Source: Heloderma charlesbogerti (taxonomy: Eukaryota > Chordata > Lepidosauria > Squamata > Helodermatidae). From it: DNA of 64,000 bases. The position numbers and the translations under genes are program-made. Shown piece after piece: positions 26,301 through 32,665 of this stretch (position 1 is the stretch's first letter; each line of letters begins with the position of its first letter). The notes under the pieces were generated by a model. The model was not told the origin of the DNA. It did no database searches and saw only the letters and a program-made list of their open reading frames with translations. The DNA is taken from assembly GCA_026122225.1 (NCBI GenBank), contig JANEZZ010000522.1:620001-684000 (forward strand), given 5' to 3'.

Positions 26301-29300
26301 ATGCCTGAAATTTGTCACTCTAGATCTAGGACATACAGAGTTCTATTTTCCAGAAATTAGCCTCTCAGACTAGATCTGGTTTTTGTTTCTTTACTATAAA
26401 GAATCAGCATACTAAATACAGTCTTGCACAGATTCAAACACATGATACAGTCAATCATCATCTTAAGTCAAGGCTTCTAACAGAGCAAAACACAATATAG
26501 TGTTAGGCTTACCAGGCTGGTCTATAGGCAACAAATCGGGGGTAGGTGATCCAAAAGTATAGCTCTCAGTGTTATGTGTTCAAATTCTTCTTTATATACT
26601 CCTTGCCTGGTCTTAAATAGGTTTAGCTTATTTTTATTTCATTTATTTATGTTCCACTAAAATAAATTCCTAAGGATACATTTCTATCCTTAAATCAACT
26701 TTGTCTGAACAAAACTGCTGAAATTCAAACCTCCTAACAGGATCGATGCTTATAACAAAATACATATAAAAACATCCCAGAATCCCATGACATGTTACAG
26801 GCATGTTTGTAACCACAAGAATTATTTATTTAACTCCATCCTGTCTCACGAGTGCATTCTCAAAATGTATATCTTGTATTTACAATCCGAGAAATTCCTT
26901 CCTGTTACCTTATCTGTTCATATTCCTGTTTTTATGGTCCACCTAAATGCTTTTATTATCTTATTAACAATTTTGTGAATGTTAGGCCACTATAAATCTA
27001 ATATGGGCATCAACAGAATGCCTATCTTATTACTGACCCCATGGTGACTCAAGTGCAAAACCCAGCACCCACTGTCTGGATTTCTTACTTATCAATAAGG
27101 AGTACCAATCAGCTAATCATCAATTACTAATTGTCTGGCACTTCTGTCTCCCAGCTGGGAAGCCTCAAGGATAAGATAAGCTTAATTGCTCTTGTACCAA
27201 GAGACTGAGTTATGTTGCACTGGCATTTGAAATTCCATGTTGTAATCCAGAATTTTCTTGGAGACATCTAATTATTGAATTTCCTAATTTTACAGCAGGG
27301 TCATGGTGGTGCAAATATGAAATATTTTCCTGATTTACCATACTACATTCCCTGTTTCCTCAGTAGTGGAGAGTTCAGGGCAGCCCTGGAAGGCGAGAAG
27401 ACAACACTAGAAACTTACAGTGTTACAGAGAAGCTCAGCCAAGATGGCTTCCCATATATGTGCAGTTTGTGTTATGTATCTTTTGTTGGCATCACCCTGA
27501 CACCTTGGCTAAAGAATCCATTTTGTTCTGAGAAAGGCAGCAAGAGTAAAACGTCTGAAGGCTGCAGGGAATGAGAGGTAACAGGGAGGCTGTTACTTAA
27601 TTACTTGTGCGTGTCCTCTACCAATTAAGCTAGTAAAATAGTAGCTAGTAAAAGAATAAAATTAGCTCTGGCCAGTAGCTGGGGGCCTACATCCTAATTA
27701 GCTGTATCTGTCCTCTACTGATTAAATTACAGTTGCCCCATGGAACTCCAGTTATATGCAAATGCCTACCTGGCTACCAAGCCAACACTTCAGCCAGACT
27801 ACCCATGAGCCTACATCTAAATTGGCCAATCCAGAGCCTTAGTGGGAAACGTGGACCAATCCTGAAATGTCCCCACCCCAAGATAGATCAGAAGAATCTG
27901 CTTCCACTTTTAATCTAACCAGAGCTCCCCCATTATATCTGCACTCGGGGAATACTACACAGTTTAAAGTCTGGTTAATTTAAACAAGCCAGGATCATAA
28001 ACCAGGGTTCAATCCTGGTTTGTTTAAACTTTCCAGAGTTCCCCAACTTTGGAAGTAATGTGGGATTCTAGTTCGTTTAAGAGTGGATGGGCCAGTTCAC
28101 ACATAACAGCAAATCATGGGTTAATTAAGCTGTTAACCCTACAAGAAACCATGGGTTAACTGCTTGGTTGCTTAGCTCCTAAAGAGGCCAGTGCTGTGAG
28201 ATATCATGTCATGCTCACAACCTACAAACAGTCTTTACAGAAAGTGGAGGTGAGGAGCACACCGGAAGCAGTGCGCTCGCTCCCACATGGCAAATTGTTT
28301 CACCATTACATGTGAACTGGGGTGATGGGTCTGATCTCTTCCTCCTGGCATGCACTAGAGAAGAGAGAGAGGGGTTGCACATAAGGGGCCAGGGCTTACA
28401 GAGACTCATTCTTGTACTGCTAAACTATGGAGTTTTCATAAAAATCTCTTTATTTATAGATGTAATAGTGGACCAGGCATCATGGGAGCATAAGAACCAA
28501 GCCTACAGGAAAGCCATGGTAGTCCCTAAGCAACTATCTCCCCCCGAACAAAAAAACCTCTTCACTATTCTGCCAAGCTAGTCTCATCTCCCACTCTGAC
28601 AGGATGAAGTAAGCCAAGGAAAATAATATTTAGTATTTGCATATTACTTTTTCCTAGGTACTCAAGAGTGCCTCAGATACATAGTTTCAGTAATGCTTAC
28701 AATTATCTGTAGGCCAGTGTTTTTTATTCCCATATTATAGATGGGGGATGAGAGAGAGAAGACCACTCGGTGAGTTTACAGCAGAGCTGAGCCTAAAAGT
28801 AGGGACTTTCCAGTTCATCTTCTCTGAATCACTAGACCAGTGCATGTAGATCCCATACGCTTGTATCAAAAGGCTGCTTGCTGTGGCCACTTGCCCATTG
28901 TCTCCCATCCATGATTAAAGCATACCGAAACTTAGAAGGCGATCATGCATATAGATGTTGCTTCACACACTGAAACTCAAAGGTAAATGTGTAACTGGAC
29001 TTAAGTAAATAACGGTTCCAAGACTTGGGCTTACGGTGCTGGTATATAGAAGGTGCTGGGCACTAATGAATGCTATTGTAATTAATGTTCAAATTGGCTG
29101 GCATCTCTCCCCCTTTCTTCTGCATCTGGGCTTGCAGACATTCTTCTGCAAGCCCAGATGCACTTCAAATCTGGCTGCATTCCATAGTCAACTAAAAATT
29201 ACTGGACTGCAAAACAAGAAGTTCAAATGGGAAAGAGGAACTAATTAGAAGATGGAAAGAGGCCATCAGAGTAATTGATAAAAATCTGGGCAAAGCATTA

Positions 29301-29680
29301 GAAAAAATGCTAGTGTTGGATCAATGAGTGAAGAGGCTTTTAATGAAAGCTGTTAATGTGACTTATTACAGTGCAGAAGAGCAAGTCAGAGTGCTCCTCC
29401 GAGGGTCCCATCAAGTAGAGGGCAAGGTACTCACCGATGGCCGCATCCAGCGCACTCCGCGGGTTTTGCCAGAACCGGGCCCCAGTTCCTTGAATCCAAG
29501 GACTGATGGGACGGCAGGAAACTGGGGGTCCTCAAACAGTGCGCCCCTCTCCAAACATTCCTGCTTGAGGGTCTCATAATCTTGACCAAGGTACTTCACA
29601 GCATTGTGGTGATCTCCCACGCCTTCTGCCCGCAGACGGTCCCTTTCCAGCTTGGCGGCAATTCCTCCAAAAGGCATCAT
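389..29680 (-). CDS. CAPN11: Calpain large (catalytic) subunit, CAPN11-like, complete 21-exon coding gene
   Basis: This is a calcium-dependent cytosolic cysteine protease that makes limited cuts in cytoskeletal and signalling proteins; conventional calpains pair with the small subunit CAPNS1. The coding exons are 29435-29680, 23257-23326, 18063-18181, 17677-17810, 16153-16321, 14338-14421, 14167-14252, 13554-13628, 13099-13259, 12445-12614, 11719-11730, 10869-11080, 10102-10141, 9662-9727, 8851-8908, 8657-8721, 6561-6629, 6321-6399, 4036-4152, 2296-2354 and 389-415. They sum to 2118 nt (705 residues plus stop) with all phases compatible. Catalytic residues are Cys108 (GDCWLL), His265 (KGHAYSV) and Asn289 (RNPWG). 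The order is N-terminal anchor, protease core (about 48-355), C2-like domain (about 356-525) and five EF-hands (about 535-705). The start MMPFGGIAA, the end TMCG and the total length agree with the chicken micro/m calpain as I remember it. CAPN1 is the alternative, but the neighbouring gene favours CAPN11. Confidence 0.95.
416..2295 (-). other. CAPN11: CAPN11 intron 20
   Basis: A 1.9-kb intron. It holds a palindromic element at 1351-1490. At about 1780-1850 a plus-strand frame weakly resembles the YADD-box region of a non-LTR reverse transcriptase ([15 protein letters not shown], with the active-site residues lost). The rest is unrecognised. Confidence 0.7.
1351..1490. repeat. Palindromic DNA element (TACAACTCCCAT family)
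   Basis: About 140 bp that folds back on itself. The left end reads GGGTGGGGAACATG, the right end is its complement (ATTCCCCAACCC), and both inner arms contain the CCTCCAGATGTTGTTG motif. The flanks CCAGAA and CTAGAA hint at a target-site duplication. This is one of at least 18 copies in the window. Confidence 0.75.
2296..2354 (-). CDS. CAPN11: CAPN11 coding exon 20 (residues 678-697, EF-hand 5)
   Basis: 59 nt between the acceptor CTCTGCAG and the donor TGAG|GTAAGA. It encodes [20 protein letters not shown]. This is the fifth EF-hand, which in the calpain family mediates pairing with the small subunit rather than calcium binding. Here the loop reads D-P-E-G-T-G. The phase joins to exons 19 and 21. 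Confidence 0.95.
2528..2614 (+). repeat. CR1/L3-like LINE 3' tail fragment
   Basis: A short piece of the tail that also occurs at 51090-51180 and, inverted, at 3093, 20046 and 56943. Diagnostic words are TGGTTGGCCACTGT, GGATGAGATGGACC and GGGCTCTTCTTATGTTCTTA. It lies in intron 19, near exon 20. Confidence 0.7.
3093..3545 (-). mobile_element. CR1-clade LINE fragment: end of reverse transcriptase plus 3' tail
   Basis: Read on the minus strand, 3545-3345 encodes the C-terminal tail of a CR1-type reverse transcriptase, with [32 protein letters not shown] and QVYKII as recognisable blocks. It continues directly into the 3' tail found elsewhere alone (20046, 56943). This copy therefore ties the solo tails to a CR1-clade LINE. 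The element is 5'-truncated, internally shortened and not functional. It lies in CAPN11 intron 19. Confidence 0.75.
4036..4152 (-). CDS. CAPN11: CAPN11 coding exon 19 (residues 639-678, EF-hand 4)
   Basis: 117 nt between the acceptor CCTTTTAG and the donor TTCA|GTAAGT. It encodes the fourth EF-hand region, with [20 protein letters not shown]. The VVVARYAD wording and KLETMF ending are shared with avian CAPN11 and CAPN1, while CAPN2 differs. The phase is GC-...-A, consistent with its neighbours. Confidence 0.96.
4153..6320 (-). other. CAPN11: CAPN11 intron 18
   Basis: A 2.2-kb intron. Its central part (about 5480-5760) carries a decayed DIRS-like reverse transcriptase fragment on the plus strand. 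The flanking 4450-5480 and 5760-5950 may belong to the same element but are not recognisable by eye. Confidence 0.7.
5480..5760 (+). mobile_element. Decayed DIRS-like retrotransposon reverse transcriptase fragment
   Basis: The frame starting near 5488 reads [15 protein letters not shown] followed by SFELKDLH, then after a short disruption [23 protein letters not shown] and VELRLRGMP. These match the order of RT motifs in DIRS elements (SLDLKDA, then LPFGL..APR.F.KVL, then LRxxGI). The YLDD box is absent, the LPFG block is partly lost, and the frame shifts between motifs, so it is dead. Gypsy-type RT is a weaker alternative. Confidence 0.55.
6321..6399 (-). CDS. CAPN11: CAPN11 coding exon 18 (residues 613-639, EF-hand 3)
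   Basis: 79 nt between the acceptor TTGTGGCAG and the donor GTTG|GTAAGG. It encodes [20 protein letters not shown] and then LALESV. The loop D619-L-D621-K-S623-G-T-M-S-A-Y-E630 has all expected calcium ligands. Confidence 0.96.
6502..6521. repeat. (CA)10 microsatellite
   Basis: A short AC dinucleotide run in the 161-bp intron 17, a few dozen bases upstream of a C-rich tract and exon 17. Confidence 0.9.
6561..6629 (-). CDS. CAPN11: CAPN11 coding exon 17 (residues 590-612, EF-hand 2)
   Basis: 69 nt between the acceptor CTCTTCAG and the donor GCTG|GTAAGG, encoding [20 protein letters not shown] and then SWL. With the last residue of exon 16 it completes the EF-hand loop D589-K-D591-G-S593-A-R-L-G-L-V-E600. 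An intron inside an EF-hand loop is normal in this family. Confidence 0.96.
6630..8656 (-). other. CAPN11: CAPN11 intron 16
   Basis: A 2.0-kb intron. It holds half of a palindromic element near 6790-6835, a CpG-containing stretch near 7095-7185, and a (GT/AC)n run at 8329-8362. No coding exon is recognised. Confidence 0.7.
8329..8362. repeat. (GT)n(AC)n microsatellite
   Basis: GTGTGTGT followed by about 13 AC units: a dinucleotide run that switches strand sense within intron 16. Confidence 0.9.
8657..8721 (-). CDS. CAPN11: CAPN11 coding exon 16 (residues 568-589)
   Basis: 65 nt between the acceptor CTGCCAG and a weak donor GGAT|GTATCC. It encodes (H)[18 protein letters not shown] and then LMD, the helix between EF-hands 1 and 2. 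The donor lacks the G at +5. Confidence 0.95.
8851..8908 (-). CDS. CAPN11: CAPN11 coding exon 15 (residues 549-568, EF-hand 1)
   Basis: 58 nt between the acceptor TTCCTCCAG and the donor AGAC|GTAAGT. It encodes [19 protein letters not shown]. It forms the first EF-hand with AGE at the end of exon 14. ISVFEL and NRVIAR match avian CAPN11; CAPN1 has ISVKEL. Confidence 0.96.
9195..9385 (-). repeat. Diverged MIR-type SINE
   Basis: Plus-strand text resembles the MIR copy at 15296: GTATTTATGGCATTT, then AGGTGATGTACATGG, ATTTTATCTATACAACAGCC and CTGTAAGATAGG. This is a reverse-oriented, worn copy in intron 14. The tRNA-like head is hardly recognisable. Confidence 0.5.
9381..9515. repeat. Palindromic DNA element (TACAACTCCCAT family)
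   Basis: Two inverted arms: GTGCCCTCCAGATG...GACTACAACTGCCAGC and the complementary ...GAGTTGAAG...CATCTGGAGGGCACC. It lies in intron 14, about 150 bp from exon 14. Confidence 0.75.
9662..9727 (-). CDS. CAPN11: CAPN11 coding exon 14 (residues 527-548)
   Basis: 66 nt between the acceptor GTTTCCTCAG and the donor AGAG|GTAGGT. It encodes [20 protein letters not shown] and then GE, the start of the penta-EF-hand domain (its first helix). Confidence 0.96.
10102..10141 (-). CDS. CAPN11: CAPN11 coding exon 13 (residues 513-526)
   Basis: 40 nt between the acceptor TTCTCCAG and the donor TGAG|GTAAGA. It encodes (E)[13 protein letters not shown], the acidic linker between the C2-like domain and the EF-hand domain. 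It is too short to stand out as an open frame; I found it from the splice sites and the conserved acidic text. Confidence 0.95.
10142..10868 (-). other. CAPN11: CAPN11 intron 12
   Basis: 727 bp. I recognise no repeat or exon in it. Confidence 0.6.
10869..11080 (-). CDS. CAPN11: CAPN11 coding exon 12 (residues 443-513, C2-like domain)
   Basis: 212 nt between the acceptor TTCTCTCCCAG and the donor CAGA|GTGAGT. It begins [15 protein letters not shown] and contains [31 protein letters not shown] and [15 protein letters not shown]. This is the second half of the C2-like (CBSW) domain. A second AG six bases downstream could drop SQ; alignment with the avian protein favours the upstream AG. Confidence 0.96.
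11199..11220. repeat. (CA)n microsatellite
   Basis: An AC run of about 11 units in intron 11, about 120 bp upstream of exon 12. Confidence 0.9.
11719..11730 (-). CDS. CAPN11: CAPN11 coding exon 11: 12-nt microexon (VPEE, residues 439-442)
   Basis: GTTCCTGAGGAG, bounded by TGCAG on the 5' side and GGAG|GTATGT on the 3' side. It encodes VPEE between YE (exon 10) and SQGCQ (exon 12), both in phase 0, so skipping it would remove four residues without a frameshift. A 12-nt exon at this place is standard in calpain genes. Its polypyrimidine tract is a (CT)12 microsatellite lying directly against the acceptor. Confidence 0.95.
11733..11757. repeat. (GA)12 microsatellite forming the acceptor tract of the microexon
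   Basis: GA repeat on the plus strand, so CT repeat in the transcript. It ends in CTGCAG at the microexon acceptor and therefore serves as its polypyrimidine tract. Confidence 0.92.
11758..12325. repeat. Old interspersed repeat, unclassified (related to 51575-52000)
   Basis: It shares ordered blocks with 51575-52000: AAGCCTGRGT, GAGAAGGCC, ACCARCAAGGCCTCC and GGTCTGCTAGGTATCC-like text. It also has an internal stretch about 'one tenth' to 'ATTACAGTAGTCTC'. Probably LINE-derived, but no protein motif is visible. It fills most of intron 10. Confidence 0.5.
12445..12614 (-). CDS. CAPN11: CAPN11 coding exon 10 (residues 382-438, C2-like domain)
   Basis: 170 nt between the acceptor CCTCTTGTAG and the donor TGAG|GTAACC. 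It encodes (A)[20 protein letters not shown], the acidic loop DDDPEDDE, then [15 protein letters not shown] and [13 protein letters not shown]. The acidic loop facing basic residues is the electrostatic switch described for conventional calpains. Confidence 0.96.
12670..13015 (+). mobile_element. LINE reverse-transcriptase C-terminal tail fragment
   Basis: An open frame from 12677 reads [19 protein letters not shown], then [20 protein letters not shown] and KKIYSSF. The spacing of H..F.CP followed by a helical tail resembles the zinc-knuckle-like end of non-LTR reverse transcriptases. It lies antisense in intron 9, immediately upstream of exon 10. Clade unknown; not a host gene. Confidence 0.5.
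13099..13259 (-). CDS. CAPN11: CAPN11 coding exon 9 (residues 328-381)
   Basis: 161 nt between the acceptor TCTCTGCAG and a weak donor CCAG|GTGATA. It encodes the end of the protease core and start of the C2-like domain: [18 protein letters not shown], then [18 protein letters not shown] and [20 protein letters not shown] matches avian CAPN11 closely. Confidence 0.97.
13554..13628 (-). CDS. CAPN11: CAPN11 coding exon 8 (residues 303-328)
   Basis: 75 nt between the acceptor ATCTTAG and the donor TCTG|GTAAGT. It encodes (S)[19 protein letters not shown] then EDGEFW, part of core subdomain PC2. Confidence 0.96.
13734..13915 (+). repeat. tRNA-derived SINE with CR1/L3-like tail
   Basis: The head has a pol III A box (TAGCTCAGTGACAGAGC) and a B box (GGTCCCAGAGTCAATCCC). 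The body matches the copy at 57842 (GAGAGCCACTGTCAGTC). The tail GATGGACCAACGGTCTGACT echoes the LINE tail GATGGACCTTTGGTCTGAT at 2528. It lies in intron 7, antisense to the gene. Confidence 0.8.
14167..14252 (-). CDS. CAPN11: CAPN11 coding exon 7 (residues 275-303, catalytic Asn)
   Basis: 86 nt between the acceptor CTTGACAG and the donor ATAG|GTGGGT. It encodes [18 protein letters not shown] then [11 protein letters not shown]289 in RNPWG completes the catalytic triad. Confidence 0.96.
14338..14421 (-). CDS. CAPN11: CAPN11 coding exon 6 (residues 247-274, catalytic His)
   Basis: 84 nt between the acceptor TTCTTCTCAG and the donor GAAT|GTGAGT. It encodes [16 protein letters not shown] then [13 protein letters not shown]265 in KGHAYSV is the catalytic histidine. 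Confidence 0.97.
14422..16152 (-). other. CAPN11: CAPN11 intron 5
   Basis: 1.7 kb. It holds one MIR-type SINE at 15296-15558; the remainder is AT-rich and unrecognised. Confidence 0.7.
15296..15558 (-). repeat. MIR-type CORE-SINE
   Basis: Read on the minus strand it starts GAGAGCCAGTGTAGTGTAGT (tRNA-like head) with a GGTT..AATCCC-like B box. It continues with the core GTGACTTTGGGCCAGTCAC, then TACCTCACAGGGTTG and TGTGAGGATA, and ends in a TTTATTTATTTA-complement tail. This is the conserved architecture of the amniote MIR family. A second full copy lies at 52270. Confidence 0.85.
16153..16321 (-). CDS. CAPN11: CAPN11 coding exon 5 (residues 190-246)
   Basis: 169 nt between the acceptor TGGCTTACAG and the donor TGAC|GTAAGG. 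It encodes (K)[20 protein letters not shown], then [20 protein letters not shown] and [15 protein letters not shown]. The usual family text is N-G-(S/C)-Y; here N192 is followed by C193-S194. Confidence 0.97.
16322..17676 (-). other. CAPN11: CAPN11 intron 4
   Basis: 1.36 kb, with a G10 homopolymer near 16408, an A10 run near 16660 and, at its 5' end, a nonautonomous element (17288-17630). Confidence 0.7.
17288..17630. repeat. Nonautonomous DNA element, inverted partner of 30738-31072
   Basis: Shared blocks with 30738-31072, in reverse complement: CAGGATGYTGAACYTCTTTC, the TCCAGTGGTGGGTG... block, ATACCAGCGTATTTT, AAGCCAGGAAACCA, and AGATTCAACATCCCTGAGG at the far end. Near-complementary ends (TGCTGAACTTC versus TTCAACATCCC) suggest a short terminal inverted repeat. 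Confidence 0.7.
17677..17810 (-). CDS. CAPN11: CAPN11 coding exon 4 (residues 146-190)
   Basis: 134 nt between the acceptor ATCCCTCAG and the donor CCAA|GTGAGT. It encodes [34 protein letters not shown] and [10 protein letters not shown](K), part of core subdomain PC1. Confidence 0.97.
18063..18181 (-). CDS. CAPN11: CAPN11 coding exon 3 (residues 106-145, catalytic Cys)
   Basis: 119 nt between the acceptor GCTCTTCAG and the donor CCAG|GTAAGG. It encodes (G)[32 protein letters not shown] and AGIFHFQ. C108 in DCWLLAAI is the catalytic nucleophile. Confidence 0.97.
18297..18430. repeat. Palindromic DNA element (TACAACTCCCAT family)
   Basis: The arms GGACTACAACTCCCATAATC and its near-complement meet at ACTGGCCATGTTGGCTGG. 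The outer ends GGAAAGCAACC and GGTTGCCTACCC are complementary. It sits about 120 bp upstream of exon 3. Confidence 0.8.
20046..20278 (-). repeat. CR1/L3-like LINE 3' tail (solo)
   Basis: Same text as 3093-3335: ACATAAGAAGAGCC, GCTGGATCAGACCAAGGGTC, ATTCTGTTCACACAATGGCC and CAGGACATGAGTG. The 3' end is toward lower coordinates. Confidence 0.8.
20285..20470. repeat. AT-rich interspersed repeat, unclassified
   Basis: Opens TTATTTGATTTGTACCCCGC, a phrase related to the starts of the repeats at 31318 and 51575, followed by an A-rich tract. Class not determined. Confidence 0.4.
23257..23326 (-). CDS. CAPN11: CAPN11 coding exon 2 (residues 83-106)
   Basis: 70 nt between the acceptor CCTGTACAG and the donor CTGG|GTGAGT. 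It encodes [18 protein letters not shown] then CQGAL(G). The exon length and phase are the calpain standard. Confidence 0.97.
25910..26300. repeat. GC-rich foldback element, diverged (relative of 34356-34790 and 39945-40392)
   Basis: Shares GGCTCCAAGCTCGGAGCC, CCCTGCATTGGAT and GGCTGCCAGCTATCTGGATA with the copies at 34 kb and 40 kb. The pattern fits a nonautonomous element with long inverted ends. Borders are approximate. Confidence 0.5.
29122..29161. repeat. Perfect intronic hairpin (17-bp arms, 6-nt loop)
   Basis: Arm 29122-29138 (GCATCTGGGCTTGCAGA) is exactly complementary to 29145-29161; the loop is CATTCT. It lies about 270 bp downstream of the ATG exon's donor, on the intron side. Confidence 0.85.
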
Positions 29681-29691
29681 GGCACAGCCAG
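29435..29691 (-). CDS. CAPN11: CAPN11 ATG exon (5'UTR 29681-29691; coding exon 1, residues 1-82)
   Basis: The coding part, 29435-29680, starts at the first of two tandem ATGs ([20 protein letters not shown]). It contains [19 protein letters not shown] and ends WMRPS at TCG|GTGAGT. Eleven bases before the ATG is CTGTTCCCAG|CTGG, a good acceptor, so the exon appears to be internal with an untranslated exon upstream. The N-terminal helix is the anchor that family members lose on autolysis. Confidence 0.93.
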
Positions 29692-30032
29692 CTGGGAACA
29701 GGCAACAGATAACTCAGCAGCTCTCCTAGAATCCAAAACAAGAGCATTGTGAGATGGGCCACAGATCACCTGGAAGTGAAACTGAGAAAGATCAAGCATG
29801 CAGCTGGGGGAGTGATGCTGAAGTCTCTTGAGGAGCATAGCTGGCCAACAGCAGACCAGAACTGAGGAGCATTAACAGAGACTTGCATGAGGAATCCCAG
29901 AAGACACTGAGATGGCTTAGTGGGCCTGGTCATCCCAGGATAAGAACTCTGAATTCATGTCAATTTCTGATCTGTAATCGCCAACCCCTGACAAGAAGGT
30001 TACCTGGGGCCCTCACCTTGTCTCTTTTCCAG

Positions 30033-30137
30033 CCTAGGACAGCCTTCCCCAAACTTGTGGCTTCCAGATGTCTTAGACTGCAACTCCTATGGTTCCCAGC
30101 CATCATGGCCATCAGGCTGTGGAAGGCTGTCCTAGCA
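30033..30137. repeat. Palindromic DNA element (TACAACTCCCAT family)
   Basis: Ends TAGGACAGCC and GGCTGTCCTA are perfectly complementary. The internal text includes TTCCAGATGTCTTAGACTGC. About 105 bp; one arm is shortened. Confidence 0.75.
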
Positions 30138-30737
30138 TAAGTGATCATATAAAGACCAACAGAGTGACCACCTTGGGATCGTGCCATTTAACTGAATGGA
30201 GACATACACTGACTTCTGAATGACCCAGTGTGGTGGCTATGCCACCTTGGAAGTCTTTGTTCTGTGTTATACATCCCTCTTGTACACCAGATTCTGGCTA
30301 ATCTCGCTGTTCGCCAAAGTGAGCACAAGCACACAGCTACCTAGGCGTCCAGGAGTCTCAACAACCTTCAAGAAAACTCCTCCCGATCTTTTAGCAGCCT
30401 TGCCTCTATTCCCTGGGCAACCCCAGCAGCACCTGCCCTGAACTCAACACCTGTGTCAGAAGAATTTGAGCATGGGATTGCTGGCTCAGAGGAGCTAGCA
30501 GCCCAATGCACACAACGTCATGTCCAACAATAGTAAAGCAGAGGGGTTCTACCAATGTTTAATTAATATACTTATGTTATGTAATGTAATGTTCATATGT
30601 GCCCATGTCCATGTGCTCCACAAGGACATTGTATGGAAAGGAGAGTGGGCGGAGAAAATGTTTTAAACAAACAAACAAACAGGGAAGCCAATGCTGCTCA
30701 CTAGTGTCAACTTTGTGGCCTCTTGTGAGGGGCTCAG

Positions 30738-31072
30738 CCCCTAGACCAGGGATGTTGACCCTCAGGCCTGCAAGCCAAAATCAGCCCCCTCGAGTTCCAA
30801 TCCAGCCCTCCCAGATGTCCATGCCCCCTTCCCCTGACAATCTTTAGGTGGTTTCCCAGCTTTCGTGCAGTTTTTCCCCAACGTAAAGGGGGAAATGCTT
30901 CTCCTGAGGCTGACTTACTGTCACTAAGAGTTTTAAACTAAAATATGCTGGTATTTTTTGATATTTTGTTCCTCTCCATTTTGCCTTTGACTCCACCCAC
31001 CACTGGAATGCTTCTCCAAACTGGAATTCAGTCTTTGTGCTGAAAAGAGGTTCAACACCCCTGTTCTAGACC
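30738..31072. repeat. Nonautonomous DNA element, inverted partner of 17288-17630
   Basis: Reverse-complement match to 17288-17630: GGGATGTTGACCCTCAGG, AGCCCTCCCAGATG, CCCACCACTGGAATGC and GAAAAGAGGTTCAACACCC occur in mirrored order. Confidence 0.7.
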
Positions 31073-31114
31073 CTCATATAGAGAACATTCTTGGCCCCTC
31101 CAAGAATGCAGAAG

Positions 31115-31400
31115 AATTATTTATTTACAATTATTTTTAGGCCAACTTTAAAGGTAAAACCCTCTCAAGGCAACGTACAGAATAAAAACCATACAAAAAT
31201 ATACAAAGAGGCAATAAATGCACAATAAAAAATTATAAAAATGATAAAAACAATGCCCACCTTTGTATTAAACTACTATGATAGCTATGGAAGATATGAG
31301 GAATGCGGAACAAAATTTATTTGTTTATTTGTTTATTTCTATACCGCCCAATAGCCGGAGCTCTCTGGTTTATGGTTTACATAGAACACACATATGATGG
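31115..31400. repeat. AT-rich interspersed repeats, unclassified
   Basis: Two pieces, TTATTTACAATTATTTTTAG... and TTTATTTGTTTATTTCTATA followed by CCGCCCAATAGCC. The second opens like the repeat at 51575. Class not determined. Confidence 0.45.
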
Positions 31401-31526
31401 CTGATACAGAAAGCCATAATATAAACACAGTTTCTAGCCTACACCAGATTCTCCTAATCTAAGGATGCAGTGCTCACTATCTCACTTCAGTCTCTTCCGT
31501 GATAAAATACCTGCCAAAACATCTAT

Positions 31527-31721
31527 GCCAGCCTTTTCCAACTGGGTGCCTGCCAAATGTACTGGACTTTAATGTATTTGATTTCTTCCCTGCCTTTCTA
31601 CCAAGAAAATGGCAGTCAAAGTGACACCCGTCATCCTTGGCCAGCATGGTCAATGTCCATGCTGGCTGAGGTTGATGGGAGCTGGTCCATCAACCATCTG
31701 GAAGGCACCAGGTTGGAGTAG
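31527..31721. repeat. Palindromic DNA element, apparently interrupted by another repeat
   Basis: The left arm CAGCCTTTTCCAACTGGGTG and right arm ending CACCAGGTTGGAGTAGGCT are inverted. Between them, at about 31570-31615, lies TGATTTCTTCCCTGCCTTTC text like that at 20285, suggesting insertion into the element. Confidence 0.6.
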
Positions 31722-32665
31722 GCTAATCTATGAGGAAACGCCAATACTGCAAAAGAACAGCCTAATGTGTTACTGCCCTGAGATATGGATTTAGAGATTG
31801 TTATTTCTGTAAGCAATCCCTAAGATCTCAGAGGAGATGCAGAGGTGGAAACATGGTAGCAGATCTATATCATGATTTGAATGCTCTAAAGGAAATATAT
31901 GAAGCGGTTGCAAAGCACCCCACTCCATTATTCTGGCTGAAGCTCCGGCGAATATTTCGGTCCTATTTCGACAGAAAGCACTTTTCAATAATTAGCCATC
32001 TTCATCTCACTTTTGGTTGCCTCCTTTTTTCTTTTTTGCAGTGTCCCCATGCCCAACCATTGCATGAGAGGCAGACATTCAACAGGTAAAGCTTTTCCTC
32101 CCAAGCAGCATGTTCTGAAGTTCTATCAACATGCATCTGTTAAAGGCACAGAAGCCCTGAAAAAAGAAAACGGTCATCCTATTTTGAGAGGATCAAGTCT
32201 CGTGGGAAGACAGCCACTTACGCCTGGACTGGCCACACAATTGAGCTATTCCTGCCCCCGGCGTTGAAGAATAAATGATGCCTCTGTTAAGGACTGGCAG
32301 CCTGCCCAACATAACATGTTTCTTCTCATAATAGGACCAGGCCAAATGAATGGGGGCTGCCTCTCAAGCACAGGGTGGGGACCTCAGATCCAGGAGTCCA
32401 ACTTCTCTGCCCCTTCCCCTGCCCCTCGCAGCTGGCACAGACAGAACTATGCCATCTGCCCCTATGAGCTCACAAACATGATCTGGCGAGGACAGAAAGG
32501 GGCTGGGGAAGTGGGGATATGAGCTATCCCCAGCTTCCTTCCCTCCCCCTCCCTGAAGCTTCTGCGAGATGGGTGAAAATGCCTGTGTAGGTAAAATGCA
32601 GAGCGGGAGGCTCAACGAGTACCCAGGGCATCAACAACAGGACTGCGCTCTAAGTTACTGGTAAA

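Larger units (their letters stand above)
23327..29434 (-). other. CAPN11: CAPN11 intron 1 of the coding region
   Basis: 6.1 kb. It contains a GC-rich palindromic-element relative at about 25910-26300, a half copy of the TTTAGACAGAAAAA element near 23815-23880, TTAACC-rich inverted text at 28090-28165, and a perfect hairpin at 29122-29161. AT-rich elsewhere. No other exon recognised. Confidence 0.7.
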
